A stretch of DNA of 64,000 nt from Pyxicephalus adspersus. Taxonomy: Eukaryota; Chordata; Amphibia; Anura; Pyxicephalidae. The stretch spans positions 47,835,626 through 47,899,625 of the forward strand of contig NC_092868.1 in NCBI RefSeq assembly GCF_032062135.1, in the 5' to 3' direction. Shown here piece by piece: positions 31,022 through 42,784 of the stretch (position 1 is its first letter; every line of letters starts with the position of its first letter). The position numbers were made by a program, and so were the translations under genes. Under the pieces are notes generated by a model. That model ran no database searches, was not told where the DNA came from, and saw nothing but the letters and a program-made list of their open reading frames with translations.

Positions 31022-31544
31022 AGCTCTATTTAAGTCTACCTCAAATGGGGGAGGTCTAAGCACCCTTCTGACCATAAACCTCCTGCAATACTCACCTCTG
31101 TCCTCAACAAAATCTGTTGTTAGAGAACACTTGATAATTCTGCAGATGCATGTCAGGTCATATAATACCTTTTGCTCTCCAGCTTTCCAGCTCCGGATCC
31201 TCTTCTATAGTCAGTATTTGCATAGGACTGGACACACTGCCTCACCCTGTTTTGACATTTCTCGGGCACAATCAGCAAGTTATAGGGTACTCAAGTTGTG
31301 TTGCATTGAGGGAGGTAGGATTACAATATGCACATTTGCACCATACCTGATATTACATAGGTTTGAAGGGCAGGCAGAACTAAAGGTAATAATAAAAAGA
31401 AAAAAGACAGAGGGGGTTTCTGGCCAGAAATTACAATAAATATTTAATTTGAGAATTGTTGCATATAATATAACATGATATTATTCATAAGAGGTTCTTC
31501 TAACAACATATAGTAACCTTAGTTTGTGAAGGTTCAACATGGTC
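31022..31544. other. no recognised feature
   Basis: A 156-codon open frame (30,969-31,439) starts inside the SINE-B and shows no motif beyond SINE-derived residues; it is not a gene. Confidence 0.35.
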
Positions 31545-31605
31545 TTTACATTGGAACCCAACGCGTTTCGCTTATAATTAGGCTTCCTCAGGGGTATTGA
31601 ATGGC
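31545..31605 (-). mobile_element. stem-loop motif copy (H4)
   Basis: Minus strand: TACCCCTGAGGAAGCC, an AT-rich loop, GCGAAACGCGTTGGGTTCC. The outer pairing is ACCC/GGGT, as in H2. The flanks are unassigned and no poly(A) signal was found nearby. Confidence 0.45.
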
Positions 31606-32129
31606 TTGCTTAGATGTACCACATTGTGTCAGAACATCAAGTCATAAATTGGTATATGTATATCTTCTACAGAAAGGCATTATTTGACTGATTGAAGGCA
31701 ATTAAGTTAGTGTGCGGGACTTATATTGGGAATACCTGTATGTGCCTAACTCCCTAAAGTGGAGTTAAGGGGCCATGGGATTCCCTATAATATGGGTGGA
31801 TTGTGCCTGAGATCAAGTCCAGGGATCAGTACTGCCATGTATTTAAAAACCCCTTTGCCTTGTTGTTTTTATTATTTCTGTGTTTGATTACCAGGGGTTG
31901 GCCCAGTTTACCACTAATGTTAATGGACACCTCTCCACTACTATGTAACTTGTTTTCTCAGAACTAAAAGTAATTTGTTGGTATTGGAGGAAGTCTTTTA
32001 TGCATATATCGTTCTAAAACTAGAAGTTTCATTCTTGTTAAGAAGTCCAAAGATAAACTATACCTCCCAAATATCCCTGATATTACCCTCCTTCAGTTCC
32101 ATGTCCCCATCAGAATGATGTAAAGTAAA
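31606..32129. other. no recognised feature
   Basis: No supported gene or repeat. Confidence 0.3.
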
Positions 32130-32462
32130 GTAGGTAGAGGCACAGATGTCATGAATAATTTACTAAAGAAATAAAAACTGTTAACTCAGCACATGATTGG
32201 ATGATTGAAGTCAGCAGGGCCGCCATTAGGAGGGGACAAGGGTACTTCTGTACTGGCCCCGATCAATAGAATTTGACATTTGCAAAGCTGGAACATAGGG
32301 GAAAGGGGGCAAAGAAAGTTTACCTAGTATGGGGCCCAGAACTTTATGTGGGCAGCCCTAGAAGTGATTGGGTTTCACCTCATTCACCAAACTTTCGTAG
32401 ACATAATTCACTTTGCTAAAAGAACATCCTAAATTCCTTTAGTAAGTGAGCCCCAATATCTC
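32130..32462. mobile_element. MITE R, interrupted by a smaller element
   Basis: TTTACTAAAGAAATAAAAAC at the left and CCTTTAGTAAGTGAGCCCC at the right are inverted. GGATGATTGAAGTCAG continues after the insert as TTTCACCTCATTCACC, the order seen unbroken at 12,226-12,310. Confidence 0.45.
32215..32360. mobile_element. small hAT-like MITE nested in MITE R
   Basis: Starts CAGGGCCGCCATTAGG and ends TGGGCAGCCCTA, an imperfect inverted pair. GAAGTCAG (32,207-32,214) and GAAGTGAT (32,361-32,368) look like a decayed 8-bp target duplication. The length is 146 bp. Confidence 0.55.
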
Positions 32463-32479
32463 AAGCAATATATTGTACA

Positions 32480-33060
32480 TTAGGCCCCGTCTTTTGGCAA
32501 GGAAAGATGATAACACACATTAAATATATTAGGAATTTTTAAAAAATATATCTTTTTAATTAAAAATATATCTAAATCAAATGCAAACAAGACACGGGAA
32601 TTGCTTTTTTTTCATCTTACCCCAAACGGTAAAGAGTCTGTTTGCACAAAATACATTTTTTACATCAAAATACCCAGAACAAAGCTATTCATAATAAGAA
32701 TCCATATAATTAGGGATCCTCATCTGCATTGTTAATTCGAGCCAAGTGATTTTCACTGGTTACTACGGAATGATGCGTTAAATCTATTCAGTAGATGGGG
32801 AGACAATTAGACGTTGCAGTAACAGTGGATTTTCTTGGGAGAACGATTACGCTTTTTTCCATATTCATGTGGGGATGGAATACCATTAGACGAGTCTCAG
32901 AGCTCAGTTTTCTCTTAATCTGCTGCTTTAGCAAGTCAAAGCTTACAGAGAATGCTGAAGAGTCTCCATGTACAGAGCAAGTATAATAAGGATCTTAAAG
33001 TGAACATGCCAACACCAACCATCGCATTCCTTCCAAATACAACTAGCAGCCTGGTTGTTC
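32480..33060. other. repeat-poor island, candidate conserved non-coding element
   Basis: AT-rich but not repetitive. Contains CTTTTTAATTAAAAAT, CATATAATTAGGGATCC, TCATCTGCATTGTTAATTCG, GACAATTAGACG and CGATTACGC, i.e. several ATTA-type cores. No repeat family was recognised and no gene-like frame. Confidence 0.25.
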
Positions 33061-34330
33061 CATTGACCATGTAATTCAGAAAGTCCCTGAGCCAAAAATA
33101 AATTGAGAGAAAAATGTCTGACTACCATTTCCTAATTCTTGTTCTGGGTTGGTGAGCCAAAGCATTGAAGCTTAAGGTAGAGTATGACAGCAAGGCAAAC
33201 CACATTATTTGGAAGCTCACTTTTGGCAGAATACATTTACCTTATATAACAGTTTTTCTTTAAAACAGACCTATACAAGTCTGAATTAATAAATTCCTTT
33301 ATAGCAATTATAATTGTCTAATAACCAGAACCACCAGGAAATTGATAAGCCTGGGGAAAGACTTAACATCTGCTGAGAGGAACATCCTTGGGAAATTTTG
33401 TTGTTGGATTTACATTTATTGGATTATTGAACTGGCTGGTCATAGAGTGAACCACAGCAGTGAGACTCAGACGTGTGATTTATTTATTTTTTTACATTGG
33501 CTGTTCACAAAATGATAGTTGGCATCTTGTTCCCATCAATGCCTTGGAATTGAAAGGTTCCCATCAATGCTTTGGGATTGGATGGTGCCTATGTTAGGTG
33601 TAATGCTAACTGGCCCAAATATATAGTGAACAGTCTGGAATCCAAGGATCTTTACAAAAGTACAGCTACAGAAATGATCAGATCACCCAACAGTGATATT
33701 GTAGACACCTGCTGGTTTCTTAAATGTCATAGATACTCCAATGGTGCGATATTTCTATAGGACCGGGGAATAATGTATGTTCCTACTCCACTTTGTATGT
33801 TCCAGGTCCTCCTGTTATATTGGACATAATAAAGTAATATAACATATTATATATCATATATAGGCTAGTGGTATGTGGTATGCTCCCCTAAACTTCTTGT
33901 TATGTATCCAGTTGTAGGTTTTCCACTAATATGTAGAAAAGAAGCTTCAATTACAATATTAGTCAATAGTGTTGCCCAATGATGACCTAATGGCAGGAAC
34001 ATACAACATTTTTGTTTTCCCTCATAATGTTTCCAGTTTCCCAACACCAGAATGGCAAACCTAAGATAAACTTGTGTCAATTCCACCTTTCACCCCAAGA
34101 CAGAAGTCACAATAGAGATGAAAATGTCCAAATCGTAAGGTGGTCATAATGAAATAAAGATGGTCATAATGGACACAGCAAATGTGTAGACCCTGTGAAT
34201 CTCAACTATAAAGTCCTTAGGAAAAGAAGTACTTTACCTGCCCATCTACCAAATATTGTATAATCAGATTGTGGGTGAACTGCACTGTAAACTTGACTAA
34301 ATGATGCCCCGCTCTTACACCAGGCTTGAC
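33061..34330. other. no recognised feature
   Basis: No supported gene or repeat family; a TA-rich patch lies near 33,840-33,880. Confidence 0.3.
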
Positions 34331-34425
34331 ACAATAGGCCTGATTTATTGAAACACTCCGAGACTGGAGAAGATAGACTATCATGGGTGAACCTAGGCAA
34401 TCCCAAAAACCTAGGATGGGTTTCT
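34331..34425. mobile_element. half of a family C MITE (variant subtype)
   Basis: TAGGCCTGATTTATTGAAAC, CACTCCGAGACTGGAGAAG and GATAGACTATCATGGGTGAA match one arm of the copy at 10,198. The second arm is absent. Confidence 0.6.
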
Positions 34426-35079
34426 TGTACTACAAGTTCAACTAAATAAGCCTTCGAGACCTCCGAGATTGCAGCAATCCTCTTTAGCCAATGGGTGGCC
34501 ATTGATGATATAACTCCTGTGCATGTGCCCGTTGGCTGGCTCTGTATGCACCACCACCGAACACAAAGCCGAACTCTACGCTACTCAGCACGTCCACCCT
34601 ATAGTGTAAAGCTAAAACCAAAAGCCACCGGGATCCAGGCCTCAAGGAAAGAGACATTACATATATTTTTTGCCAATAAGCTTTACCTCCTGATGACATT
34701 TTGTTTTTTGAGTTTAGGTCTGCTTAGTGGTGCATTTAGCCAGCTGTGTGCAAAACAGACTTCGGGGCCCCCAATGGAACTGACTTGAGCACGCCATGGC
34801 AAGTCCTATTGGTTAGGTGGAGTCCGTGGGCCCCCATCCATCCAGGGTCCTCACTTTACACCTCCCTTGTCTTCGATAGTTTACTGTGTTTCAGTTTTGT
34901 TCTGACAAAACTATTCCGCCACTATAAAATACACCCCTCCCAGTGTTGCCGACACCTCTTGTTCACCCAGCAGGTATAGGGCATATCTTTCCATGACCCT
35001 GCCCACCCCCAGTCCTGCACTATCTGTAATTGCAATCACATGACCATGAATAAATATAAAAAAAGTATTAGCTGAACCA
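34426..35079. other. no recognised feature
   Basis: Overlapping 71-98 codon frames on both strands (34,206-34,788) show no domain motif. GGGGCCCCC and GGGCCCCC words near 34,765 and 34,829 are unexplained. Confidence 0.3.
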
Positions 35080-36794
35080 TTTTTATAATTGCATTATTAG
35101 CACATGAATAAATTTTGCATTCATTGACATTGGGCTGTTTGCGAAGAAAAGTGTTGACTACTACTTTAAATAGACCTGTCATCCATTACATAAAATTTAA
35201 TGCTAAGGTGTCAGTAAGTTCACTTTCACATTCAGCTTGGCGTATCTACATCAATTAAGAAAATATCTTTAATTGGCTGCAATGCAGTCGTGCATTTTGT
35301 GCATCGCAGGTATAAACAAACCTAATGGCCCCTAACACTTCTATACGTGAACATATGTTTTTTTCCAGCTCCCCGTTACAGTTAGTTACATGTCTAGCAC
35401 TTTCTGCCGAGAATCTTTAATTAATTCACTCCCAGTTCTATGCGTTCCACTTGTCACATTGATATATTTTTATTTAAATATGCCATATAAAATAAAAAAT
35501 GAATGTGCGAAAAACACCCATCAGGCAATTATTGCTCTCTGTACCTCCATTAGAGACATATTCTACATAGTGGACAGAAAGTGAGTTCTTTTTTTTTTTA
35601 AAGGGGGTCATGGACAGATAAAACAAACCTACTGAGGTTCCAAACCCTTTCCAACGCCATTAGAAAAAAAATGAAGTTGAAGCGGCAGTTTTGCTTTTAT
35701 ATCCTGCAAACAATTGCACAATTGGGATTATTCAGCAAAGAAGGGCAGTATTTTATGCAAGCGAATCGGATGTGACTTGAGTCCTATGGGTTGCCAAAGG
35801 TTGCAAAGTCTGATAGCACTTTGCCCCTCTGTACAGGTTTAGGCAAAGTGGCCCCTGAATGCAGCCCATTCCAGCCATTCTGTCAATTGGGACCCTAGAG
35901 AAGATAGGAGGCCAAGGCAACTGCTGAGTTTGCCCTTCCCCAAAACCAGCCTAAATGTTTCTTCAAGTGTCCAAAGAAATATTGCAGAACAATGAGTTAA
36001 TTTCATGTCGTTGTCATCCAGCATGGGCTCAGGAAGCCACGGGCTCCCTACCACCTCTGTGGACCAGCTGACGCAAACAGCATTGCACGTTTTTGCAGAA
36101 GGCGTCTGTTTCTGTCCTCTGAGCATATCTGTTACACAAATAATTAACGTATTTCCACAGTACTCACTGTATGTCTTATAAATCAGTGATGGGCACAGCT
36201 GCATACAAAGCGCTCGGTTACATTACAGCTGAACGCTCAGCGTGTTTGTGAACGTTTCCAATTGCCCGTCAGATGCCAAAGAATACGTCAACGCTTTTCA
36301 GATTCTAGCAGAGAAACTCTGCCCTTCCACATGAATATTTTATTGTGGTTTAGGCAGTTGGTAGTAGAGAATGACGTAACGGTTCCATTTTATAAATCTG
36401 CACTGCTTTAATATGTGAAATCCTGTATATAGCTCTGACAAAAATGAAAGGGGAACAATAATGAAAGGGGTGCAGCAAATTGCCAGAAAATGCTCTAATT
36501 ATAAAACTTTCTTGCAGCAAACTTCTGGGGTAGTCAGCTCCCTTTCCTCTCCGCGCTATAACCCTCTCCTCTGTTGGCAATGTCTATTTACTCTCAATGC
36601 AGGCCCAGCTCCTCTGCCCCTCTTACCCCCTCCCTACATAACCTTTTGTGTGGCCTAATAGGAAGAGCAAGGTGCAAGGAATGTAATTTTGCTGAGTCTT
36701 GACGTTAAGTTGTTTTTTGCTATATTTAGCAAATAATTGAGTTGTGTCTATAACTAGTTATATCCTCCTTATCAGTAGGTCATTATTTGCTCCA
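35080..36794. other. long repeat-poor interval, candidate regulatory island at 36,040-36,350
   Basis: No repeat families are seen. 36,060-36,320 has GACCAGCTGACGCAAACAGC, CAAATAATTAACG, TACAAAGCGCTCGGTTACA and GAATACGTCAACGC, all high-complexity with few runs. A minus-strand 121-codon frame (35,839-36,204) has no recognised motif. Confidence 0.25.
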
Positions 36795-36915
36795 TCCTTA
36801 CCTTGAGGCTTCTTAGCGTGAAACATCTTGCTCAGCTAAATTTCTTGGTATTGACTAACTACTAAGTGCCTTTCACCTTGTTGTCTGACTATATAAACTG
36901 TGATAATAAAGTTTT
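36795..36915 (+). mobile_element. possible diverged stem-loop motif copy with poly(A) signal (H5)
   Basis: CCTTGAGGCTTCTTAGCGTG then AAACATC at 36,801-36,827 has the same order (TGAGG, GC, GTGAAAC). AATAAAG follows at 36,905. It is weaker than the other copies. Confidence 0.3.
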
Positions 36916-37049
36916 GAGAAGTGATATAACTGCATGCTTGAGCTGCTTGTGTGTTATTCATTGCTCCCAACGCGCTGAAAACAAAGGCCATGAGGGAGAG
37001 GGAACCTGATCTGGGATCAGCAAGAAATCACCTTAACACAAGGGCAATA

Positions 37050-37290
37050 CTTTAGGGCAGTATTTCTGCACCAGGATTCTGTGCCCCCCTAGGCTTAGGT
37101 CAGTTTGGGGCTCTCAGGTCATATTAGGTGACACCAATTATTTTTTTGGGTAACTGATGGAATTCCTTCCTACTGACCACCACACTAATGTACTGTGAGC
37201 TATGGAAATAGTAATTATAAAAGGGGTTCCCTGAAGAACTATTTTCAAAGGTTTATCCATGTAAAAAAGTTTGAGAAAGGCTGCTATAAA
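37050..37290 (+). mobile_element. hAT-E element
   Basis: CAGTATTTCTGCACCAGGAT at the left and AAAAAAGTTTGAGAAAGGCTG at the right are the eroded CAGTxTTTCTCAACC ends. The middle has CTCTCAGGTCATATTAGGTG, ACACCAATTATTTTTTTGGG, CTGACCACCACACTAATG and GGGGTTCCCTGAAGAAC. Confidence 0.7.
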
Positions 37291-37294
37291 AGGA

Positions 37295-37480
37295 AACCTA
37301 GGAGTCTGCTGGGGCTGCAATCCTATTATCCAAGATGGCAGCACCCAGCAACAATCTTGGGGCTTTTGATTGTCCACACAAAGGAATCTTTTACAGATAG
37401 AGAACATGCATGAGTGCACATATAATGGTATGAGAATATTGTTACCGTAATGAATAGTATGGTGACAGGGTCTCTTTCAG
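37295..37480. repeat. dispersed repeat P, copy 2
   Basis: GTCTGCTGGGGCTGCAATCC, ATCCAAGATGGCAGCACCC, AGCAACAATCTTGGGGC and GTAATGAATAGTATGGTGAC parallel 28,985-29,195. Confidence 0.5.
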
Positions 37481-38084
37481 ATCTCAGTACAAATTTGATT
37501 TAACGTGATGATACTTTTTTGTTTTTTATCCAGGACATTGACAAAAGGAAAAGATAATTTTTCATAGAGTAAGTAAGTGGTAGCCAGTCGGATAAAATAC
37601 ATTTTGTGCACTATATTCAATACAAAGAGATCTTGGCTAACGGGGGCCTGGCAGAGTGCTATGGATAGTATCCCGAAAACAGGTTCAGCTTCCAATGCAC
37701 ATTGTGAGAAGTTCCCAATGTGCAGTTTCAGTCCAGGAAAGGAGCCGGTACAATTGTGCAAAAATGAAGAGAAGGCTGGAGGACGGCTCTAATGCTAATA
37801 AAACTGATTAATTTTGTATTTTGGGTTTTTCAGGCACTAAAACAGAGGACATTTAAAAATTATTCATCGTCTGTTAAAATGTGAACAGATTGGATGTAAA
37901 GAACAAAAGAATACATCTTAAAATTTCAAAACAGTATATTTTGTTCTCCATAAAAAGCCATGAAGTAACACAAAATATGATTAATGTCATCTATAAATTT
38001 AATTTTTACTGTTAGATTCAGCTTTTTGGGCTAAAAGTGCCGACATTATTTCATTCATTGGTTTCATGTTCTTGTCCCTTGTGT
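37481..38084. other. no recognised feature
   Basis: No supported gene or repeat family. Confidence 0.3.
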
Positions 38085-38945
38085 AGAATAATACCCAGGG
38101 CTAATCGCTATAATACCCAGGGCGGTGTATTATAATACCCAGGGCTAATCAGTATAATACCCAGGGCAGTGTATTATAATACCCAGGGCTAATCTGGATA
38201 ATACCCGTGGGCTAATCGGTTTAATACCCAGGGCAGTGTATTATAATACCCAGGGCTAATCTGGATAATACCCAGGGCAGTGTATTATAAAACCCAGGGC
38301 TAATCGGTATAATACCCAGGTCAGTGTATTATAATACCCAGGGCTAATTGGTATAATACCCAGGGCAGTGTATTATAATACCCAGGGCTAATATCGGTAT
38401 AATACCCAGGGCAGTGTATTATAATAGCCAGGGCTAATCGGTATAATATCCAGGGCAGTGTATTATAATACCCAGGGCTAATCTGGATAATACCCAGGAC
38501 AGTGTATTATAAACGGTATAATACCCAGGGCAGTGTCATATATTACCCAGGGCTAATCGGTATAATACCCAGGGCAGTGTATTATGATACCCAGGGCTAA
38601 TCTGGATAATACCCAGGGCAGTGTATTATAATCGGCATAATACCCAGGGCAGTGTATTATAATACCCGGGGCTAATCAGTATAATACGCAGGACTGTGTG
38701 GTATATTAAGCAGGGCTGTTTGTTTTAATACCAAGGGCTGATTGGTATAATACTCAGGGCCGTGTGTTATAATACCCAGGGCCAAACGGTATAATGCCCA
38801 GGGCCATGTGTTTTAATACTGAGGGTTGATTGATATAATACCCAGGGCCATGTGTTTTAATATACAGGGCCAATCAGAATAATACTCAGTGTCTTGTGGT
38901 AAATTACTCAGGGCTGTTTGTTTTAATACCCAGGGCCAACTGTGT
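38085..38945. repeat. minisatellite, about 44-bp unit made of two 22-bp halves
   Basis: ATAATACCCAGGGC recurs about every 22 bases. The halves alternate between AATACCCAGGGCTAATCGGT and ATACCCAGGGCAGTGTATTA, giving a higher-order 44-bp unit. The left two thirds are fairly uniform; the right third (from about 38,690) is clearly more diverged (TGTTTGTTTTAATACC, GGGCCATGTGTTTTAATA). Confidence 0.9.
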
Positions 38946-39420
38946 ATGCGGAGGAACTTGGTGTGTTGGGAGGTTGGTAGTGAATTCAAATTCGTGATGC
39001 AAACTTGCGTTGTAGTATGGTGCCATACATTGCAATGAGTAGTGAGTTGGTGCATGTTGCATTCCAAAATAGGATCGTGTACGATGTCAGGCACTTTAAG
39101 GTGCTGAAACTCATGTTAATGCATGACCCCTACTCAGGCTAGCCAACCAAAAAGAGGTAATGGGGCTCCGAAGCGTTAAAGCAGATCAGTGACCGTGCTG
39201 GTCCAATATTGCAGAAAAGGCAAATGATGATAAATGTACCTGTTTGATCGCAATGTTGTAAATACTACTCTCATTCCATCACAGAAGCTGCCATCTTCAC
39301 TCGAATTCCAGATCTTTCCCCATCTTGATTGGCCAGGCCAGAAAAATGTAACTCCTGCACATCTGCATGGGAGTTCATTTATCCTTAGCAGCCTAATGGG
39401 ATGATGGTACCTATTTCCTA
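38946..39420. other. no recognised feature
   Basis: A minus-strand 96-codon frame (39,176-39,466) begins in the adjacent SINE-B and is not a gene. Nothing else noted. Confidence 0.3.
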
Positions 39421-39547
39421 GATTGTAAGCTCTTCTGGGCAGGGTTCTTTCCTCCTCCTGTGTCACTGTCTGTATCTTTCTGTCATTTCCAAACCCTATT
39501 TAATGTGCAGCACTGCGTAATATGTTGGTGCTATACAAATCCTGTTT

Positions 39548-39586
<39 letters not shown>

Positions 39587-39590
39587 TTTA
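39421..39590 (+). mobile_element. SINE-B with long (AAT)n tail
   Basis: GATTGTAAGCTCTTCTGGGC, CTCCTGTGTCACTGTCTGT, GCACTGCGTAATATGTTGG, CTATACAAATCCTGTTTATT, then about 13 AAT units. Confidence 0.8.
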
Positions 39591-39599
39591 GTGACAACT

Positions 39600-39880
39600 A
39601 ACTTTGTACAGATTTCCTCTCTCTTTGCCGGGACAGGCGTATGGAAATCTCTCCAAATTCAAGAAAAAACCCCCAACAAGGATTAACCCTCCATTGTATT
39701 TAAATATTTGCAAACAGCTCTCTATACCACAAGTCATTAAAACCAATTTCGTCATCTTGACAGCGCACGCTATTGCTGATATTCATTACCAATAAGAAAG
39801 CTTTTACAGTTGCCCCCTCCTACAGCAAAATAATAAATTAAAGGAAACTTTGATCATTTTTCTCTGTCCTATCTGACAGT
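39600..39880. other. repeat-poor island, candidate conserved non-coding element
   Basis: Contains AACAAGGATTAACCC, TATTTAAATATTTGCAAAC, GTCATCTTGACAGCGCACGC, GATATTCATTACC and AAATAATAAATTAAAGG. GGATTA and TTGACAG are cores of paired-type and TALE homeodomain sites. No repeat family is seen. Confidence 0.25.
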
Positions 39881-40404
39881 TGCTAGTTTACATTACCAAT
39901 TTGTTTCGGTGCCATATAAAAGAGCTCATTTTTATTTCCTGTAGAGGGGGGGCGAGTGTGAAGTTGTCGTTTAGGGAGGAGGTGGTGCGAAATATAGGCA
40001 GTCTGACAGCCCTATATAAATGTGTCATTCATAAGGGGTGCCTCGGTGTGACAGTTTTGTACATACGTTCCTTGATTAATTAAATCGGCGTAGAGCAGCA
40101 GCACCAAGTGATGTCGTGATGGATAGTGGATCTGCCTTAAACATTTCACACTTCACACTGAAATGAAGGAAGGGCACAAGATGGGTGTTTGAAATTCATC
40201 TTAATGAGTGTTAAATTGGGGCAAGCCGCCTGCAAATTTGCATTGCAATCACATAATTTATATTATGAACAGGCAGACATTTTTAGATGTCGTATTTCTA
40301 TGTCTGCCCTGTTGGCCAGTGCCAGAGGGGGAAATAAAACATACAATCGTGTGAAAAAGTATGTAAACCCCATGAAAATGGTTAACTTTTTCCATAAATT
40401 GTAA
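39881..40404. other. no recognised feature
   Basis: GGGGGGGCGAGTGTG near 39,950 and a short AAAGTATGTAAACCCCATG stretch near 40,358 are the only distinctive words. No gene-like frame. Confidence 0.3.
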
Positions 40405-40875
40405 CAGGATATGTTTATACTCGAGTATAAACCATTAAGAAAATAAACCAAGGTACCTACTTTTACCTGTAGAAACAGGAAAAATCCATTGACTTGAGTA
40501 TAAATCTAGGGCACAAAATGCACCTACACTGATAACATTCAAAACAGTAGTGCCAATAGAATAAATGTGAATAATAACATCCATGGTGTGATATAAATAA
40601 AACTCCCTTTTATAGTGAAAAAATAGCCCTGAGACAACAGGGGGCTCAGGTCTTCATCTTTTTGAGCTTAGTTTCATGTTTTTGACTTTGAATTGATTAT
40701 AATAAGTCATTTGCTCTTAAATGATCTTTTATTGTTAACCTCTAGTAGATGACGATGTGCCCTCATGTAAGATTATAAACAGCTTGTCTTTGACAGTTCT
40801 GATCTGCTGAACCAGAAACAAATGCAATTTCAAGACATGCTACTATGTTTATACTTGAGTATATACAGTAAACAT
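40405..40875. mobile_element. MITE with GTTTATACTCGAGTATA termini
   Basis: GTTTATACTCGAGTATAAAC near the left end and GTTTATACTTGAGTATATAC near the right end are inverted counterparts. The internal TTGACTTGAGTATAAATCTA and GGGCACAAAATGC match a widespread vertebrate dispersed repeat as I recall it. There is no coding region. Confidence 0.5.
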
Positions 40876-41129
40876 TCATGGTTCTCACAAATGAAGGTGA
40901 TTAAAACGACAACAAAAAATGCCCCTTTAATAAAAATGTATTCAAAATATTGGAGAATGGGGTACTATGTAAAAGTGAACATCAACCCACTATTACCTGA
41001 AATTGTTTTTGTGAAATCCATCAGCATTTTCTATTGACCTCCCATGTATTTGTGCCTGGATAGTTTTGGGGCCAGCACCACTTGATAGAGCCAGCTTGAT
41101 AACTCTTAATATGTTTTAGGTGTCTACAA
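40876..41129. other. no recognised feature
   Basis: Spacer without calls. Confidence 0.3.
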
Positions 41130-41270
41130 AGGTGGAGGTTCTAACCATTACTGTAAGAGGACCATTCTTTCCACTGCCCACCAATTTAGATTTTTTCTCC
41201 ACTGACCCCCAATAAATTGGGTTTAGAAGGGGTTCCCTAAAAATAATTTTTGGGTTCCCCAGGGTAAGAT
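41130..41270 (+). mobile_element. hAT-E-like fragment
   Basis: GGAGGTTCTAACCATTACTG, CCACTGACCCCCAATAAATT, GAAGGGGTTCCCTAAAAAT and TTTTTGGGTTCCCC parallel the right half of hAT-E, but the ends cannot be placed. Confidence 0.3.
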
Positions 41271-42296
41271 TGCACTACAGTAGGACCAATAGATTTTGGG
41301 TGCTCACTATTGGCTTGAATCAACCTTGAAAGTGCACATTCAGTCTTGCTTATACCTTCAATAGTGATCAGCCAGTGTGGGCACTGGTCAAACGATTGCC
41401 ACTTGGAGGATTGCCACTTCGGGTAAATACACAGGGTACAAATGAATAAAGTGGAAAAAAGAAGAAATAGCAATTTTATTGAAGTCAGAATGAGTTTTAG
41501 AACTAAAACTGAAGCAATAAAGTGATGAATTCCAATTAAGTAGCCAATTCTCCCTTCCTCCACCTCCCCCCCATCACTCTCTAGATCTCAATTCTTCAGC
41601 ATCTTTATCTCTACATGGAAATGTCCCATAATTGTGTTATTGCATTCAATGTTCCCTATGAGGATTTAGTTAAAAAAAAACCACACAATCAGTTTAACTA
41701 AGTTGCATAGAGGAGGTGGATCCCATCCTTCATAGTTCACATTAAATGTAATTCTCAATCTTTTCTACTACAATGGGGCCACAAGAGAACATTGAGCAGA
41801 AATTGTCAATCATGTTAAAGGAGGTATTTCAGGAATATTAACCAATAAAGATGAATGAGCATGTAGAAGAAGACATTGTTAAATGTAACAAAAGATATGA
41901 AAATAAAAGACTGCAATGACAGAGATTACTGTAAAATAAAATATATTAAAAAAAAAAGCTTCACACAAAAAAAGGTTATAAGAGAAATGAACAAAAGGTT
42001 TTCACCTTCAGCTTTGGCTCCAATGCTTATTGTTTCAGGATGCATTAGCAAAGTTTACATTAAATATGCATTGGTTGACAGGTTTGGGTAATGCCCCTTG
42101 GCATCATGTCTGTAGTTTTATTTTGTATGACTATATTGTAAGTATGTTGTACTTGTGCTTTTGTTAGATTACTGTGTATATGGATATTTCATTACTTTAG
42201 TACAGAATAAAAAACAAAGAAAATATGTCTGATAACATTACAATCTGTCAATAGCACTCAGATCCTTGGCCTTTCCCCGTTTTCCTGCTTCAAACA
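41271..42296. other. no recognised feature
   Basis: AT-rich, no gene-like frame. A minus-strand 108-codon frame (41,237-41,563) is without motifs. Confidence 0.3.
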
Positions 42297-42500
42297 CATT
42301 GGGCCTGATTTATTAAAGCTCTCCAAGGCTGGAGAGAATACATTTTCATCAGTGAAGCTGGGTGATCCAGCAAACCTGCAATGGATCTGGTCCAGGATTC
42401 AAAACATTTGCTAACAAATGGCAAAGAATACCATTCCAGGTTGCTGGATCACCCAGCTTCACTGATGAAAGTGCATCCTCTCCAGCCTTGGAGAGCGTTA
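42297..42500. mobile_element. foldback MITE, family C
   Basis: ACATTGGGCCTGATTTATTA, GCTCTCCAAGGCTGGAGAG, GATCCAGCAAACCTGC on the left and GGTTGCTGGATCACCCAGC, GAAAGTGCATCCTCTCC, GCCTTGGAGAGCGTTAA on the right. The last 15-20 bases of the right end are lost. Confidence 0.8.
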
Positions 42501-42624
42501 ACGTGACAATTAGTATATTCTGCCCCTGTAATGAGATAATCAATGGTATTCTCTCCACCTGTTCATGATTTTATTTTTTTGGATGATTGCTGATTTTTAA
42601 TGATATATTCCAGTAGTCAGATCT

Positions 42625-42784
42625 GTTTTCTATGACGTACTCCATACCATATACTTATTTATAATAAATAGATAATTTACATTTAATGTTAATGGTTCAA
42701 ACAGTGTCAGGCTGAATAGTCGCCCCCCACACATTTTCACCTCACCAAATCTGGCCCTCTTTGCAAAAAGTTTGGACACCCCTG
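42625..42784 (-). mobile_element. hAT-type MITE, one end (CAGGGGTGTCCAAAC)
   Basis: Minus strand: CAGGGGTGTCCAAACTTTTT, GCAAAGAGGGCCAGATTTGG, GTGTGGGGGGCGAC and CTGACACTGTTTGAACC. The first 15 bases are a classic hAT terminal sequence. The other end is not visible. Confidence 0.6.

Noticed and set aside
30969..31439. 156-codon open frame
   Set aside because: It starts inside a SINE-B (residues TLPRRAYNLG are SINE-derived) and shows no domain afterwards.
39176..39466. 96-codon minus-strand frame
   Set aside because: Its start is the same SINE-B-derived peptide as at 30,969; not a gene.
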